Origin: Silene conica
Taxonomy: Eukaryota > Streptophyta > Magnoliopsida > Caryophyllales > Caryophyllaceae
Length of the DNA stretch: 64,000 nucleotides
Reading direction: 5' to 3'
Assembly (NCBI GenBank): GCA_029255685.2
Contig: CM055312.2
Location: forward strand, 2,566,649 to 2,630,648
Every line of letters begins with the position of its first letter. Position 1 is the first letter of the stretch. The position numbers and the translations under genes were made by a program. Positions 50,179 through 61,887 of this stretch are shown here, in pieces. The notes below the pieces were generated by a model. That model ran no database searches, was not told the DNA's origin, and saw only the letters and a program-made list of their open reading frames with translations.

Positions 50179-52914
50179 CTACAACTCTGTAGCATTCTCC
50201 CTCCTTAAACCCCGAGATAGTCGGCCATTGCTAGGCAGTGAGCTCTCCAAAAACATGTAGAGGCAAAATAAGCACAAGCCTGTATTAAAATAACTGTACA
50301 AGTTAGTTACTAGCTAGGTAGCACGGACACTTTTTCTAATTAGTCGTCCCGTGTCTGACACTCGGACACCCGACACTCGTTGGACACATGGCTAAACATA
50401 TTATAGTTTAGACGAGGAATAAAATTTAAAAAAGATCGTTTAAAAGATGAATTTGGGTGGAAAAATAAGGACTAGTAATAAAGGTCGAATTGTACATTTA
50501 CTTGTTTAAATTTAGCTTTAAATACATGATAAAAATAAAATTATACGTTATTTATAACCAGAAAATATACTCCCTCCATTTTTTTCCATTCAATACATTT
50601 GCTTTTTCACGTTTGCCAACGCACGTTTTACGTGCTTAACATCTTTAGCTACGTATTTGTAAAAATTATAAAAGTTATATACTTTCAATGTACTCGTAAA
50701 GACAAATTAAACAAGACCCCACGTGAATATGTTTTTTTCTTACGTATTGGGAGAAAATTGAGATCGAAGATTAACTTGTGAATAGTGTACAAAAAGCAAA
50801 TGTATTGAATGGATAAAAATGGAGGGAGTATATTTTATTATATTTAAATGCCGTGTCCCGTGTCCTAAATTTCATGGGATGCCGTGTCCCGTGTCCGTGT
50901 CGTGTCCGTGTCCGTGTCCGTGTCCGTTTTGGTGCTACCTAGGTTACTAGTGATGACTAAATGTAGCCAGAGGCAGAACTACACAGGGTCATATGGCCTA
51001 GGGACTCTGCAGATCTCTCGACTAATGATCCTGGTCTAGTTACTAAAACTTCAATTCCTTGTTATCCTTGTTTGAAGTGCGTACTTTTTTCGATTGTTAA
51101 ACAATGCAGGAATACAGGAAGTACAAACAGATTACAAATGTAAGAGTGCAGTAGTATGTACCAGCATAAGCAATTGTAACTCCAGAGATCATCCTTCCTA
51201 GAACTGACAGGGAGTACAAACTGATTACTACCTGAAAAAACTCGGGATTAGGATAAATCCAATCGCAAACAGCCAATGCAAAGAAAAATGAGTACCACAC
51301 ATGACACAACTACTCAAAGCTGGTAACAAAGAATTCACATTAAAGACGGGTTTTGTACCCGAACAAAGAGCTTCTTGTCATGGCCAGTAGCAGCAACTCG
51401 AAGAACAGACTCGGCAGCTCCAACCGTATTTGCCAAGCACGCAAAAAAATTGTTTGCTGCATCATGTGAAATCTGCCACTCTAACGGATCCACTGGCACC
51501 CTGCATACATATATTAAACAAAATATTAATCAAAATTCCACCACTTAAAAGTCAGGAATTCAGGATACCCATTACCCATCATACAATTACAACAGATTAA
51601 TCGAAATTTCCAAACTCTCCACAAAATAACAATCACCATATAGTTCCTAGCCCAAGTCCCTTCAACTCATATACAAAATGTCATCCATACAAAATTACAA
51701 TCCAAACATCCTACTTTGACATTATTATCTTCCTAATGATTTTACTGGACACCCGTCTTCAATCATTGAACAATAGCTTCAAGAACGCCTAAATACCTCA
51801 GAGGCCAAATTCAGCCTTACCATGTGCTAAAAGCACCTAGACTGTTTTCGGATGACTAGTCACAAAAATAACTCGATATGCAACGTCCAACTTCCACTTC
51901 ACAGTGTAAGAAGCACAGAATCGCCAACAGACCAGTGAATCAATAATCTCTATTTGATCACAATCTTGATAAAACGAAAAAGACCCTTTAGCTAAATTAT
52001 AGATCAACGAAAACAAGTACAGTCACTAACTATAACTATCAAGCAAATTACATTGCTCGAACACATCAACCAAAAAATTCGAACTTTTCGTATAATTGTA
52101 ACGTCTTCATAAACCTAGCTCAAGTTCATACACTACACTAGCAAAATCCAATCATTCATAGACAGGAACTAACATAATTCATTAGAAAATCAATGAAAAT
52201 CACAACAAAATGCTCAAGAACAACATCATCCAATTCAAACTTACAGTATTGGCGCATTATAATCGTAACGTACCACACAAATCTAGTTCAAGTTCATACA
52301 CTACACTGTCTATACTAGATAATCCGATAATTCTTACGCAGAATATACCTAACTTTGTGAGGAATTCACAGAAATTACTCAAAAACAATCGAGAAACCTA
52401 CAATGTGCGATCATTCTACAGCAATAGAAAACCTAATTCATGAGAAAATCAACGAAAATCACAATAATTTACTCAAAACAAACGAAAAACTTCCACGATC
52501 CATCCTTCTAAGACTATAAAACCCTAATTTACGAGAAAATCAACGTAACTAACAACAAATTACTCAAAAAAAAACGAAAACCTAAAAATTCAAATCATTC
52601 TAAGACAATGACAAACCTAATTCACCAGAAAATCAGCGTAAATCAGAATAAATTACTCAAAAACAAGAAAAATAGAAGAAATCGGAAGAAATGTTGACGA
52701 ACGAGATGTTAAGGTGGCGAAAGAGAAGACCGAGAATGGCAAGCGAACAGAGAATAACGAGGAAGACATCGGAGAGAAGAGAGAGAAAAGAGGAATTGCG
52801 AAAAGAGCAATGGTAGTAAATTAGGGTTCCACTGATGAAAATCACCAAAGCCTTTCCCCCTCCGTTTCCTTGTTGTTCTTGTTGTCGTTGAATATCTTCA
52901 TCTTCTTCTTCCAT
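50179..52914 (-). CDS. Reticulon-like protein (RTNLB family), 4 exons
   Basis: A small ER membrane protein with a reticulon homology domain, the family that curves and tubulates plant ER membranes. Exons on the minus strand: 52914-52703, 51500-51359, 51231-51162, 50279-50179; all GT/AG, total 525 nt, 174 residues. After an acidic/Gln-rich N-terminus of 25 residues comes a hydrophobic hairpin (ALVIFISGTLIYYHC and FLVILCSLAILGLLF), then the conserved loop VPVDPLEWQIS and about 50 hydrophilic residues. A second hydrophobic stretch follows (VVISLYSLSVLGRM to GLCLFCLYMFLES), then a short basic tail. The ATG at 52914 is chosen over an in-frame ATG at 53067 because the upstream stretch is low-complexity and the chosen start matches short plant reticulons (RTNLB22/23-like). 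It is flanked on both sides by copies of one TIR element. Confidence 0.85.
50314..50942. mobile_element. TIR element (CTAGGTAGCAC ends), copy A, 3' of the reticulon gene
   Basis: The 8-bp duplication GTTACTAG flanks both ends (50306-50313, 50943-50950). Termini are CTAGGTAGCAC and its inverted copy. It is split by the Stowaway at 50571-50828; without it the element is about 370 bp. The right part is a GTGTCC-rich array (50861-50926), the left carries CGGACACCCGACACTCG. The 8-bp duplication suggests hAT. Confidence 0.8.
50571..50828. mobile_element. Stowaway MITE inside copy A
   Basis: TA duplication. Terminal inverted repeats of about 33 bp begin CTCCCTCCATTTTTTTCCAT on the left. 258 bp, non-coding. 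Confidence 0.85.
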
Positions 52915-53087
52915 GATTTTCTCCTTTTTTTCCTGGGTTTGTTGATCGTTTTCGGTTTTTCTGGGTTGGCAGTTAGAAGTTGTTGTCGTTCGTTCCTTTT
53001 TGGCGGCCGTTTCTAGAACCCGACTCGATAAGATTGACCCAAACCGATTTGTAAAATAAAGTGACATAAATTCTAGATGGTTAGGTA

Positions 53088-53451
53088 TCTAGGTAGCACC
53101 AAAACGGACACGAACACGGACACGGATACGATACGGACACGGGACATGACATCCCATAAAATTTAGAAGACGGAACACGACATTTAAATATAATAAAATA
53201 TGGTTATAAATTACGTATAGTTTTATTTTTATCATGTATTTGAACCTAAATCTAAACAAGTAAAGATACAATTCGACCATTACTATAATTAATTCTCATT
53301 TTTCCACCCAAACGCATCTTCTAATTGATCTTTTTTAAAATTTTATTCCTCGTCTAAACTCTAATATGTTTAGCCAGGTGTCCAACGAGTGTCGGGTGTC
53401 CGAGTGTCGGACAAAGGACGGCTAATTAAGAGAAGTATCCGTGCTACCTAG
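53088..53451. mobile_element. TIR element (CTAGGTAGCAC ends), copy B, 5' of the reticulon gene
   Basis: Inverted relative to copy A. It begins CTAGGTAGCACCAAAACGG and ends ATCCGTGCTACCTAG, with the same order of internal motifs (ACACGGACACGG array, TTTTTATCATGTATTT, GACGAGGAATAAAAT in complement, GTCCAACGAGTGTCGGG). 364 bp. Target duplication not exact. Confidence 0.8.
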
Positions 53452-54373
53452 TTAATGTTGGAGTTATATGGCTCACCATTAATTCGATCTATTCTAAAGA
53501 GTTAATGTGTGATTGTGATGTTTTAATTTATGTTAACTTCCTTGCAATTGAAATTTGGAGTTACGGAAAGCTTATGCAAGGGATGCTAAAGCTATGCATT
53601 TGATGGAGCAATGAAGAGTATTGTAACATATGGTGAAGTAACGCAAGTGAATACAATTGATGGAATTGCTTTGCTTATTAATTTTCAATACACTATAATT
53701 ACATCATTATTTGTTCTCCGCAAAAACATCACACACAAAACTATAACAACAAATAGTAATCTTCCCTACCTATTCTTTTATTACCTACTCTCCATAATCA
53801 TTTTGAGAGTTTAATAGCTTAACTATTTTATAGCCCCAAGGAAAATCATCATTGTACTCCCACATCATTATAGTGATATACTTGGCTCTCTCGCCGGTGG
53901 CTTTTACCTCTATTTAAAGAGGGTTTTTTCCACCTAAAAAACTTGGTGTCTTTTTATTGTCTTTATTTTATTTCTCTTAAATCTTTGGTTGAAGTTATTT
54001 ATTTTCGTACTCTATATCCCCTACAGTTAGGTATAAGGAAAAAATCATTTTCGTAGTGGAAAGGACGTCATCTTTGATAAGTAAATCAAAATTTAAGCTT
54101 ATATGTTTCTAATACATACTATCATCTTTTTTTTGACTTTATAAGTTTTACTCTCAATTGTACAATTCAATTTTTTAGTAGCGAGTCAAATGATAAAAAA
54201 ATGTAATTACATTACAAAAATATTGGGCTCGGGCGACTGAAATCAGTTGCTAAAACTATTTGGGCGATCGAAATTAGTTGCCAAAGAGTCGTCGCAAAGC
54301 CTTGTCGCTTTTTTAACCAGGACGATGGATTTCCCGTCACCAAATTGGCGACTGAAAATCAAAATTGACAACG
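53452..54373. other. Intergenic DNA between the two host genes
   Basis: No gene recognised. 54230-54360 has three GGCGA(C/T)-type motifs with TGAAAATCA, likely part of an old repeat. Confidence 0.35.
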
Positions 54374-54535
54374 GATAACTAATAAGGTTTATGAAAAAAT
54401 GGTATCTCGGTAATTTAGCGAGTGAATGTTTGAAACCATTGTGATGTTTAGGCTTATTCCTTGGACTGATATAGTTTGAACTAAATGTAACTAAACCGGA
54501 GAGAACTAAATAGGTTCTATAATAAAAAGCGTAAT
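54374..54535. repeat. Direct repeat flanking the PTAR1-type gene, upstream copy
   Basis: About 160 bp, close to 88% identical by eye to 60843-61000 in the same orientation. Shared stretches include GGTATCTCGGTAATTTAGCG and GAAACCATTGTGATGTTTAG. It ends about 105 bp before the start codon. Confidence 0.8.
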
Positions 54536-54640
54536 TTTCTAGAGTGTCTGAAGGTCGTAATTCGTGATGTGTAAAATGTTGGCCTAAGTTTTCTAACACC
54601 TCATCGTGTATCATTCTCTCTATATCTTCGAGGTCTAACA

Positions 54641-57600
54641 ATGGCGGAAAACGTAGTTCCAGTACAACATGCTTTTCATCTTCTCGATCAACTACTCCTT
54701 GTTCTAAACTCTGATCCTCTTATGTAACTCTCTTCCCTTCTTTCTTCTATTGCCATAATTATGATTCCATTTACACTACTATTTCGATTACTCTTTGCGA
54801 TCACCTTCATTTTCTGCTTATTTTGTGTTATCTTTCCATGTCGAATCTCTTATATCCGTTAAATTAATACAATGCTATGTTAATTGAATGATTTAGGTCT
54901 TTCTGATTCAGCTTCTCGCTAATTGTGAACTGTGAGTTTATAATTACTTGAATATTGTTATTGTTGCAGCTTGCTCCAAATTAATTGATTTTTTACATTT
55001 GCAAATCTAATTAGGAAATCACATTTAGCATCCAATTGCTTTATTTTTACGGAGTTCGTGGATTATTAGCAAAATCTCTCGTTTGTCTTAGTGATATTCA
55101 GGAGTTGTTAGGAAGCGTAGTGTGTAGCGATATTTCTCATGTTAAACGTGAGGGTAATACGGTTGCCCATTTGTGTGCGAGGCTGTGTTCGGAGGAAAGG
55201 GAGGAACGATCCTATTCTAGTGACTTCCCTCACTCCGTTCTTAGCTTAGCAGAGCTTGATTTAATTTAATAACTAGTGTGTAACCTGTGCATAAATGCAC
55301 GGGTATAATATGAATCTATATATACAAAAATTATGTAGGTGTCAGTTTTAACTCAAAAATATAAATATTTTGTAGAAATATGGAAATGTTTAAATACGTG
55401 AATATATATGTATAAAATGATAAGTTTCACGTTTTCCCCGCAAAAAATAAAGGATTATTTCATGAAATAATCCATCCTATGGGTGCCCTGCAAATATCAC
55501 TCTATCCTATCATTAATTCCAAATTAATCCATCCTATTCACCCTTCCTATCATAACAGTCTAAGGATGAATTAAATCTATCTTATTCACGCTATCAATAA
55601 TTCCAATTAGACTGTTACGGGAAGAATGATGAATAGGATGGATTAATTTGGAATTATTGATAGGATGGAGTGATATTTGCAGGGCACCATAGGATGTATT
55701 ATTCTCATGAAATAATCCAAAAATAAAAGCATAATCTCTCGTTTTAAGACATCAGAAATTGGAGATATCATTTTGAAACTGAAATGTCGCAGTTTTTGCA
55801 CATTGTAAATGTTGGTCATTGTTTAGTATGGTGAGCAATTAAGTGACCGGACCTTACTTCAAACTACCACATTTTTGTAATTTCGATTTTTTTGTATAGT
55901 TGTACATCAAGCCCTTAGTTGTTGTCTATCTTTCCTTGCTTTAACTTATGATATTTCTGATTTCTAGTCGCGGGTGTCTTTCCCTGAATTAATATGATGT
56001 TTATTTGATTTCTGTTGCTCGAATTAATTTCAGTGATGAGGTGGGATTTGTTCATCCATCACTGCTACAAATGCTCAAAGAAGAGGAAGCTAGCCTTCCT
56101 CGTTCTTCTAAAAGTCAAGAATTAGATGAAAGTCGGAGTCCTGAATTTTATGAGACTGATACATATAAAGCCCAGAATGCTTTTTTTTGGAGTAGAGAGC
56201 ACAAGTTGGGTATTTCGACAGAGTATCTTCTCCCTTTGTATAAAGCTGCGAAAAACAGATTTATGAATACGTACACTAGTTATAAAATGCAGGCAGCGTA
56301 CGTCCTCTCTGAGATTGAGGATGAAGTCATGAAGCATAGTAAAGCTCTTTTGTTACTGAGTAGTGATTTTGGTACTGCATGGAATGCAAGGTTAGTCTTA
56401 ATTGTCTAATTTTAACGCATGCTAATTTAACATTTTTTGGTGTTCAAAATTTTGAAATGCGAGCTATGACATATTTTCGTTCTACAGGAAGCTTATTATA
56501 TCAAAGAGAGACAATGTTTCTATTTTGGATGAACTTCACATTTCTGCGCTGGTTCTTTCATTTGCACCTAAATCTGAGAATGCTTGGAGCTACAGGTATA
56601 TCCTTGTCATCAATGCTACAGTTTTTCTGTCAAAATGCGGCATCTTCCATGAATTGTACTGTGGATATTTGCTTTGACTGTAATGTGCCAAAGGTGGTGA
56701 GTGTGCTTCTTTACTGCCAGAGTTCATGATTTTGGTAAATGTTTTGAGCCTTCTTATCCTCTTGTTCAGCTTTTTTCCCCTTTTTTGCATGACAGGAGGT
56801 GGGTTATTAAGAGAATTGCTGGAAGATGTGCAACACCTACGCTAGAAGACATCTTGGAGAATGAATCAAAGATTGTGGAGAAAATAGCCGAGGTTTAATT
56901 TCAGTTGCAGAATTGGCTATTGTTAAGGTTTATATGCTCTTCATGTTTGCGTGGTTTCATAGTCTAGCATTTATTGGATTTTCTGCAAGTTCTTTGTTTT
57001 CTTTTCTAACTTATGGGATGCTTTATGGAAATTATTTTCATTGCCCGCAAATATTGCGGGAGCCATTGAGGCACTGATTTAATGTTGTTGCCATTTTGTA
57101 TACCCCAAATTCCTGTGAAATTTTGGTTTCACATGTACTTATGAGATGATGAATATAATCTGCTATTGAGAGTTTTGAAAGATTGTTGAGTATATGCTAT
57201 TGAGAGATAGATGTTGACTAATTTGGACTTCCTGCACAGAAATCTAAAATGAACTACCGTGCTTGGAATCATCGGTGTTGGCTAATTCCCTTCATGAGTA
57301 GTCAACAAGTGAGTTTCTGAAATCTGAACTGAGCTATATCCCATATGCATTTTGTATTTTGCCCTAGGTTAGTTGTCAAAACTGGCAATTACTTGATGCT
57401 CTCTAATTAGCACTACCTTAGAACTGGGCAGAGAGTTTTCATATAAATCCATGACGTAGGAAATTGTTGAAAAATGCGTTATTGAATCTGCAAGTTTTCA
57501 GTTAGGAAGGTACTTCTCAGTTTTGACTAATAAGGTTGTATTAATGAGAGAAAATATCTATAATACAGGATTAACGTCATAGTTGGATGATAGGGCTAAC

Positions 57601-60483
57601 TTTTTATTAGTCAGGCACAAATCTTATATGTGGGTTACATCAGGAAGGGTTGTGGGCAGGCACCATATGAGGGCGATGGACTCTCCTTTTTTCTGCTACA
57701 TTTTTTTTTGTATTTTGTGGTTCTTTATCCTCTAATGAAACATTATCTTCCAACACAGGTGCTGCATGAACTAGACACCAACAAAAAGTGGGCTACATCA
57801 CATGTTGCTGATAGTAGCTGCTTTCACTATCGTAGGGTAATTACCCCCTTTGAACATTGTCAGACTTCCGTGAACATCTCACTAAAGTGCTGCTAGTTTT
57901 ACGCTTTTCTGGTCGAGGAATTTTAAATTATACGGCCTTTGGGATTTGGAGGCTTTGTATGATGTTTTTCCAAAGCTTCAGTAAATTTTTTTTATGGAGG
58001 AACGATGTTTCGATATCAGAATACTTATAACAAGTATTGATATGTAGGGATGGATTCATTGCTCTTTCATTTTATGTTTTTTAACTTGAAAGGTTACCAA
58101 ATTACTGTAGAACTCTTTAAGTTCCTCTCACTCACCTACTATAAGAGCTAGCTGGATTATTTGGATTTCAAAACCACTCAAAGCCTCTCGTGATTTGTGA
58201 ATGTTGACTAGCTAGCTGATAAACTGGAAATCGGGGATAAATACTTCGTATAAATAATACAATAACATGCCACTATATCTACAAGCAGTAAAAGTCTAAT
58301 ATTATGCATGCAGGAGATTAACCAGCTGGTATAAAACAGTATTTTTGTTGATATACTCATAATGTATAGACATTATTTTAAGCTATTCATTATTTTGGCA
58401 GTTAGAAATTATGACTCAAGTTATATATTATTGTTGCTCAATGACAGAAGCTAATGTTGCAAGTGCTGCGCGATTCAAGTCCTGAAAGAAGTGTGGAGAC
58501 CTGTTCTTACCAGTTTGGATTGATTCACCAACTGTGGAAGGTAGCCTCTTTAGTTAAAAACTTAAAATGACCCTAGGGATCAGTAATCAGCCGAGAGGCA
58601 TATGGTTTTTCTTTGGTTTTGTTTATGTGATGCTCAATCTTGTGTAGGCAACAAAGAAATAGGTCATTTTTTTGTCTTCACTTCAGTTTATTTCAGGTTC
58701 TATAAGTTCAAGTTCTAGTCCAAAAGAACAGGGCCAAAGTAAAGTTAATGTAGAACTTTACTTAAGCTTTATACTGGCTTTATATTAGTGAGTGATTACT
58801 GTCATATCAAATACTCTGATGGACAATGTATACGTGCTTAACCCAGCCTCATTCTGACACTTGCTGTTTGAAATATCCAGAACTTGAGATGCTTGCTTTA
58901 TATTTAGTACATAGGTTTCATGATATTGTTCAACATGCTATAACACGTCATTAGATCTTTCTCAATGTTATGTTTAAAATTTTCAAGTAATGGTGGCAGG
59001 ATGAGCTTGACTGGAATGAGTCCCTTGTAAAACGCTATATTGGGCGCGAGGTATATATCTTTATATGTATTTTTGACATTATAGTTATGTCCTTTAGAAA
59101 GTTTACTTGGCATATTGTGTTTTATGTGGTCATTTTTTCTTGTCGGCTATGTTACTCAGACTTGGTTTGAAGGGTCGGACACGAAGGGTTGGACACGGGT
59201 GTGTACCCAAGTGCAAGACCCAGTATTTTAAGAAAAGTTATCAAGTTTTTGGTCTAAAATGACGTGTCGAGTGTCATACCAATGTCCAAGTGTCAAGGAC
59301 ACAGGGTATACGAGCTCATATAATGTGTCCAAGTAACATAGCTTGTCAGTTGGGATTATGGAAACCATTACGGCTGTGGTTTATTATTGGTTCACAATAT
59401 TGGCAAGTCACTTGTTTTTTAATGAGTTTTATATGTGATCTTGTTCTTTTGTTCAGTATATAGATTCAGTAGGCGGGGTTACGTGCAGGATATAGATTCA
59501 TTTGGTATCGTAATAATAGAAGAGCTTCCAATAACAGTTTATTTCATAGAATTTATAGTTGCATGCTCCAAATGAAACTGTCAGGTTCTCTTTAAGTTGT
59601 TTATCTGAACATCCTGTTCCTTTATACTGGGTTTCTCCCAAACATGTCCAGGTAGTATCTCATTAGCTCAACCTCGGGTTGACTTTCAATCCAAATGTGT
59701 CATTTTTCCAGATGGTTAATTGTCTTTCCCATATGCTGAAATTTTCTTTTCTGCATCATGGTAGATAGTGCTAGCATTTTTCCATTTTTAATGGAGCTAA
59801 AGTGTCATTCTCTGGCCTTTGAATATGATATTATAAAGCAAAGCATCACTAGAAGTGCCTTATCTTCTTATATTCTGAAGTATCAGCTGGTCGACTGAAG
59901 CAATTTTCATCATAGATTTATGGGTCATAGTTCATACACGTGTAAGGTTGCCTACACGTGATATTCCTTAACACTCCATAGGTGGAAGCCTTTGGAGGTA
60001 TTGGATCACTGGGATAATGTGTACTTTTCCGCAGGCTTTGTGGCTTCATCGGCGGTTTTTATCAGTATGTTGGGTGAATCATTTAGGAGCCAATCAAGAT
60101 GGCAGCTCAGAGCAGCCGAGTGAGAAGGGTGTTGAAGACAGCCATGCATCTGTCTTTATTGATAAAGAAGTAGGACTTTTTCACGATTGCATTGGTCTTC
60201 CAGACAGTATATTTGAGGATGTTCAATCACAGATCTCACACTGTGTGTCCTACATTATGTGGCTAAATAAGGTAATGCACAAATCTCTCACTGCTTTTGT
60301 AATCATTTCATGTCACCTCTATAAGTTCTCTCCTATTTGATCGAGCTCGTTGCTACGCTGTAGGAAATTCGCCAGCCATCAAATATTAATCTCAGTGAGA
60401 AGCTTGGAGTTGATAACCTGAGAAATTTGCTGAACAAGCTGTGCCCAGAAAAGAATGAGGTTTGGAATTGCTTACTGCACTAA
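54641..60483 (+). CDS. PTAR1-like: Protein prenyltransferase alpha-subunit repeat protein (PTAR1-type), 10 exons
   Basis: A member of the PPTA-repeat family that includes the alpha subunits of farnesyl, geranylgeranyl and Rab geranylgeranyl transferases; the PTAR1 branch has a poorly known role. Exons: 54641-54723, 56034-56390, 56488-56595, 56796-56892, 57240-57308, 57759-57836, 58448-58540, 59000-59050, 60035-60271, 60364-60483. All junctions are GT/AG and the total is 1293 nt, 430 residues without a break. Tryptophan-centred repeat motifs: GTAWNARKL (about 141-149), NAWSYRRWVIKR (about 178-189), NYRAWNHRCWL (about 217-227), SCFHYRRK (about 257-264) and LWLHRRF (start of exon 9). Exon 1 is joined to exon 2 with phase 2, giving SDPLIDEVGFVHPS. 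Intron 1 (1.3 kb) carries transposon debris and intron 8 a MITE. Assignment to PTAR1 and not to a catalytic alpha subunit rests on overall motif order. Confidence 0.85.
55036..55269 (+). pseudogene. RNase H-like (RVT_3) fragment in intron 1 of the PTAR1-type gene
   Basis: About 78 codons resembling the C-terminal end of the RNase H-like domain found in plant non-LTR retrotransposons and their host relatives: LSDIQELLGSV and HVKREGNTVAHLCARL. The catalytic N-terminal half is missing. It ends four bases before a Helitron terminus. Confidence 0.6.
55273..55451 (-). mobile_element. Minus-strand Helitron 3' end at 55273 (extent unknown)
   Basis: CTAG at 55273-55276 is preceded by A on the plus strand. 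Read on the minus strand the end is a 9-bp hairpin (one G-T pair, 55283-55302, core GTGCAT/ATGCAC), then TTACACA, CTAG. The 5' end was not found; the right coordinate is only where the next element begins. Confidence 0.6.
55452..55718. mobile_element. Foldback element in intron 1 of the PTAR1-type gene
   Basis: Two inverted arms of about 95-100 bp, mostly complementary, starting GGATTATTTCATGAAATAAT and including GGGTGCCCTGCAAATATCAC, around a centre of about 70 bp. 267 bp in all. No clear target duplication. Confidence 0.8.
59146..59342. mobile_element. MITE in intron 8 of the PTAR1-type gene
   Basis: Ends GCTATGTTACTCAGAC and inverted GCTATGTTACTTGGAC. The interior contains GGACACG repeats similar in kind to, but not the same as, those of the 50314/53088 elements. 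197 bp. Confidence 0.65.
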
Positions 60484-60842
60484 CATTCTTTGTAGTTATC
60501 GAAATTTTCCTGTTTACTGCAATGTCCACTCATGCTTTTATTTCATGTTTACTTTGTTCTTATTTTCGTAAGTTGATATGGAGAATGTATAATTACTCAA
60601 CTGTCCTGAAATAATTTTGCCTCTAATTAAATATTGGTCAATAAACTATCTATGCTTTTTGTGTAAGTCTTCAAAGAAATGGTATTTCAATGAATTTATT
60701 GAGAGGTCATTTTACAATTTCATGTGATGGTATCAAAAGTAATATAGTTATATATCTATATTATAAACTGATTTACTAAAAAAAGTCACAATATAGTTAT
60801 ATATCTATACTATAAACTCGTTATGAAACATGATTAGTAATA

Positions 60843-61000
60843 ACGACTAATAAGGTTTATGAAAAATGGTATCTCGGTAATTTAGCGAGTGAACGTTTGA
60901 AACCATTGTGATGTTTAGGCCTGTTCTTTGGACTGATATAGTGTGAACTGAATGAAACTAAACCGAAGAGAAGTAAATAGGTTGTATGATAGAAAGTAGT
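60843..61000. repeat. Direct repeat flanking the PTAR1-type gene, downstream copy
   Basis: Partner of 54374-54535. It starts about 360 bp after the stop codon. 60484-60842 between them holds the presumed 3' UTR and a short duplicated ATATAGTTATATATCTATA segment. Confidence 0.8.
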
Positions 61001-61106
61001 GACCATTAGATGCATTTCTAACAACCTCTATGACTATTTATACTCCGTACTTGATATTCCATAACTCCATAACATATATTTCCTCCGTTCAAATTCAAAG
61101 TATATA

Positions 61107-61377
61107 CTCCCTCTTACCCATAAATATTGTCCCATTGTTAGGAAAGTACCAAATTTATGAGATATTAGTTGTTTAATATTTTGGTTGGGTAGGGGTATGT
61201 AGATTGGAGAGAGTGTTATGTTATTGGGTAATGGGTGGGTGAGTGGGTAATAAATGAAATTTGGTAAGGGTAGAATGGTAAAAACCAAGTAAAAAAAAGT
61301 TACTAGATAGGGACAATGGGACACTTTGCTGAATAGACGGAAATGGACAATGGGACATTATTTGTGGGTAGGAGGGA

Positions 61378-61378
<1 letters not shown>
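61107..61378. mobile_element. Stowaway MITE abutting a (TA)n microsatellite
   Basis: Ends CTCCCTCTTACCCATAAATA and inverted CTCCCTCCTACCCACAAATA, followed by ATTGTCCCAT-type inner repeats. TA on the left; the right TA is the first unit of the microsatellite. Confidence 0.85.

Positions 61379-61460
<82 letters not shown>
61379..61460. repeat. (TA)41 microsatellite
   Basis: Uninterrupted TA repeat between the Stowaway element and the foldback element. Confidence 0.97.
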
Positions 61461-61464
<4 letters not shown>

Positions 61465-61830
61465 GTGAGAACCACCTTACAATGAAAACCGGTGAGAACT
61501 CTTCCTTACGGAGTTTTTTTTTAAAAATTAATGACATAATTGGATTCGGCATGAAATTTTATGGCCAGAGAACATATTTCTTGGTCTAGAAAATAAATAC
61601 TAGTGGCGGAAAAATGATAGGTACGAAAAAATAGATAGTATGTGCATGCAAATAAATAAAATGTATCTCACATTGATTCCCGTCACTAGTATTTATTTTC
61701 TAGACCAAGAAATATGTTCTTTAGCTATAAAATGTCATGCCGAATCCAAATATGTCATTAATTTTTTCTAAAAAAATCCGTAAGGTAGAGTTCTCACAAA
61801 GTTCTCATTGTAAGGTGGTTCTCACCGGAT
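61461..61830. mobile_element. Foldback element between (TA)n microsatellites
   Basis: Left arm (61461-61607) and right arm (61680-61830) are inverted copies of about 150 bp with small gaps, starting TCCGGTGAGAACCACCTTAC. The arms include TAGTATTTATTTTCTAGACC. The centre is about 70 bp. With TA repeats on both sides it resembles the (TA)n-targeting elements described in rice as Micron. Confidence 0.8.
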
Positions 61831-61835
61831 CTCAA

Positions 61836-61838
<3 letters not shown>

Positions 61839-61882
<44 letters not shown>
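61839..61882. repeat. (TA)22 microsatellite
   Basis: Separates the foldback element from the carboxylesterase-bearing element. Confidence 0.97.

Positions 61883-61887
<5 letters not shown>

Noticed and set aside
50861-50926. Regular GTGTCC repeats as a possible CRISPR-like or satellite array
   Set aside because: No spacers; it is a microsatellite-like part of the TIR element, present in inverted form in its second copy.
52914-53067. Upstream in-frame ATG extending the reticulon by 51 residues
   Set aside because: The extension is low-complexity (Thr, Gln, Lys) and not typical of short plant reticulons; kept as 5' leader.
54243-54641. Minus-strand ORF of 132 codons opposite the PTAR1-type start
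   Set aside because: Overlaps the direct repeat and the promoter and first codons of a well-supported gene; no domain.
60740-60830. TCTATACTATAAAC-type sequence as a Helitron 5' end
   Set aside because: Occurs in a short AT-rich duplication and no plus-strand 3' end was found downstream, so the match is too weak.
61221-61589. ORFs rich in Ile-Tyr repeats
   Set aside because: Pure translation of the (TA)n microsatellites.
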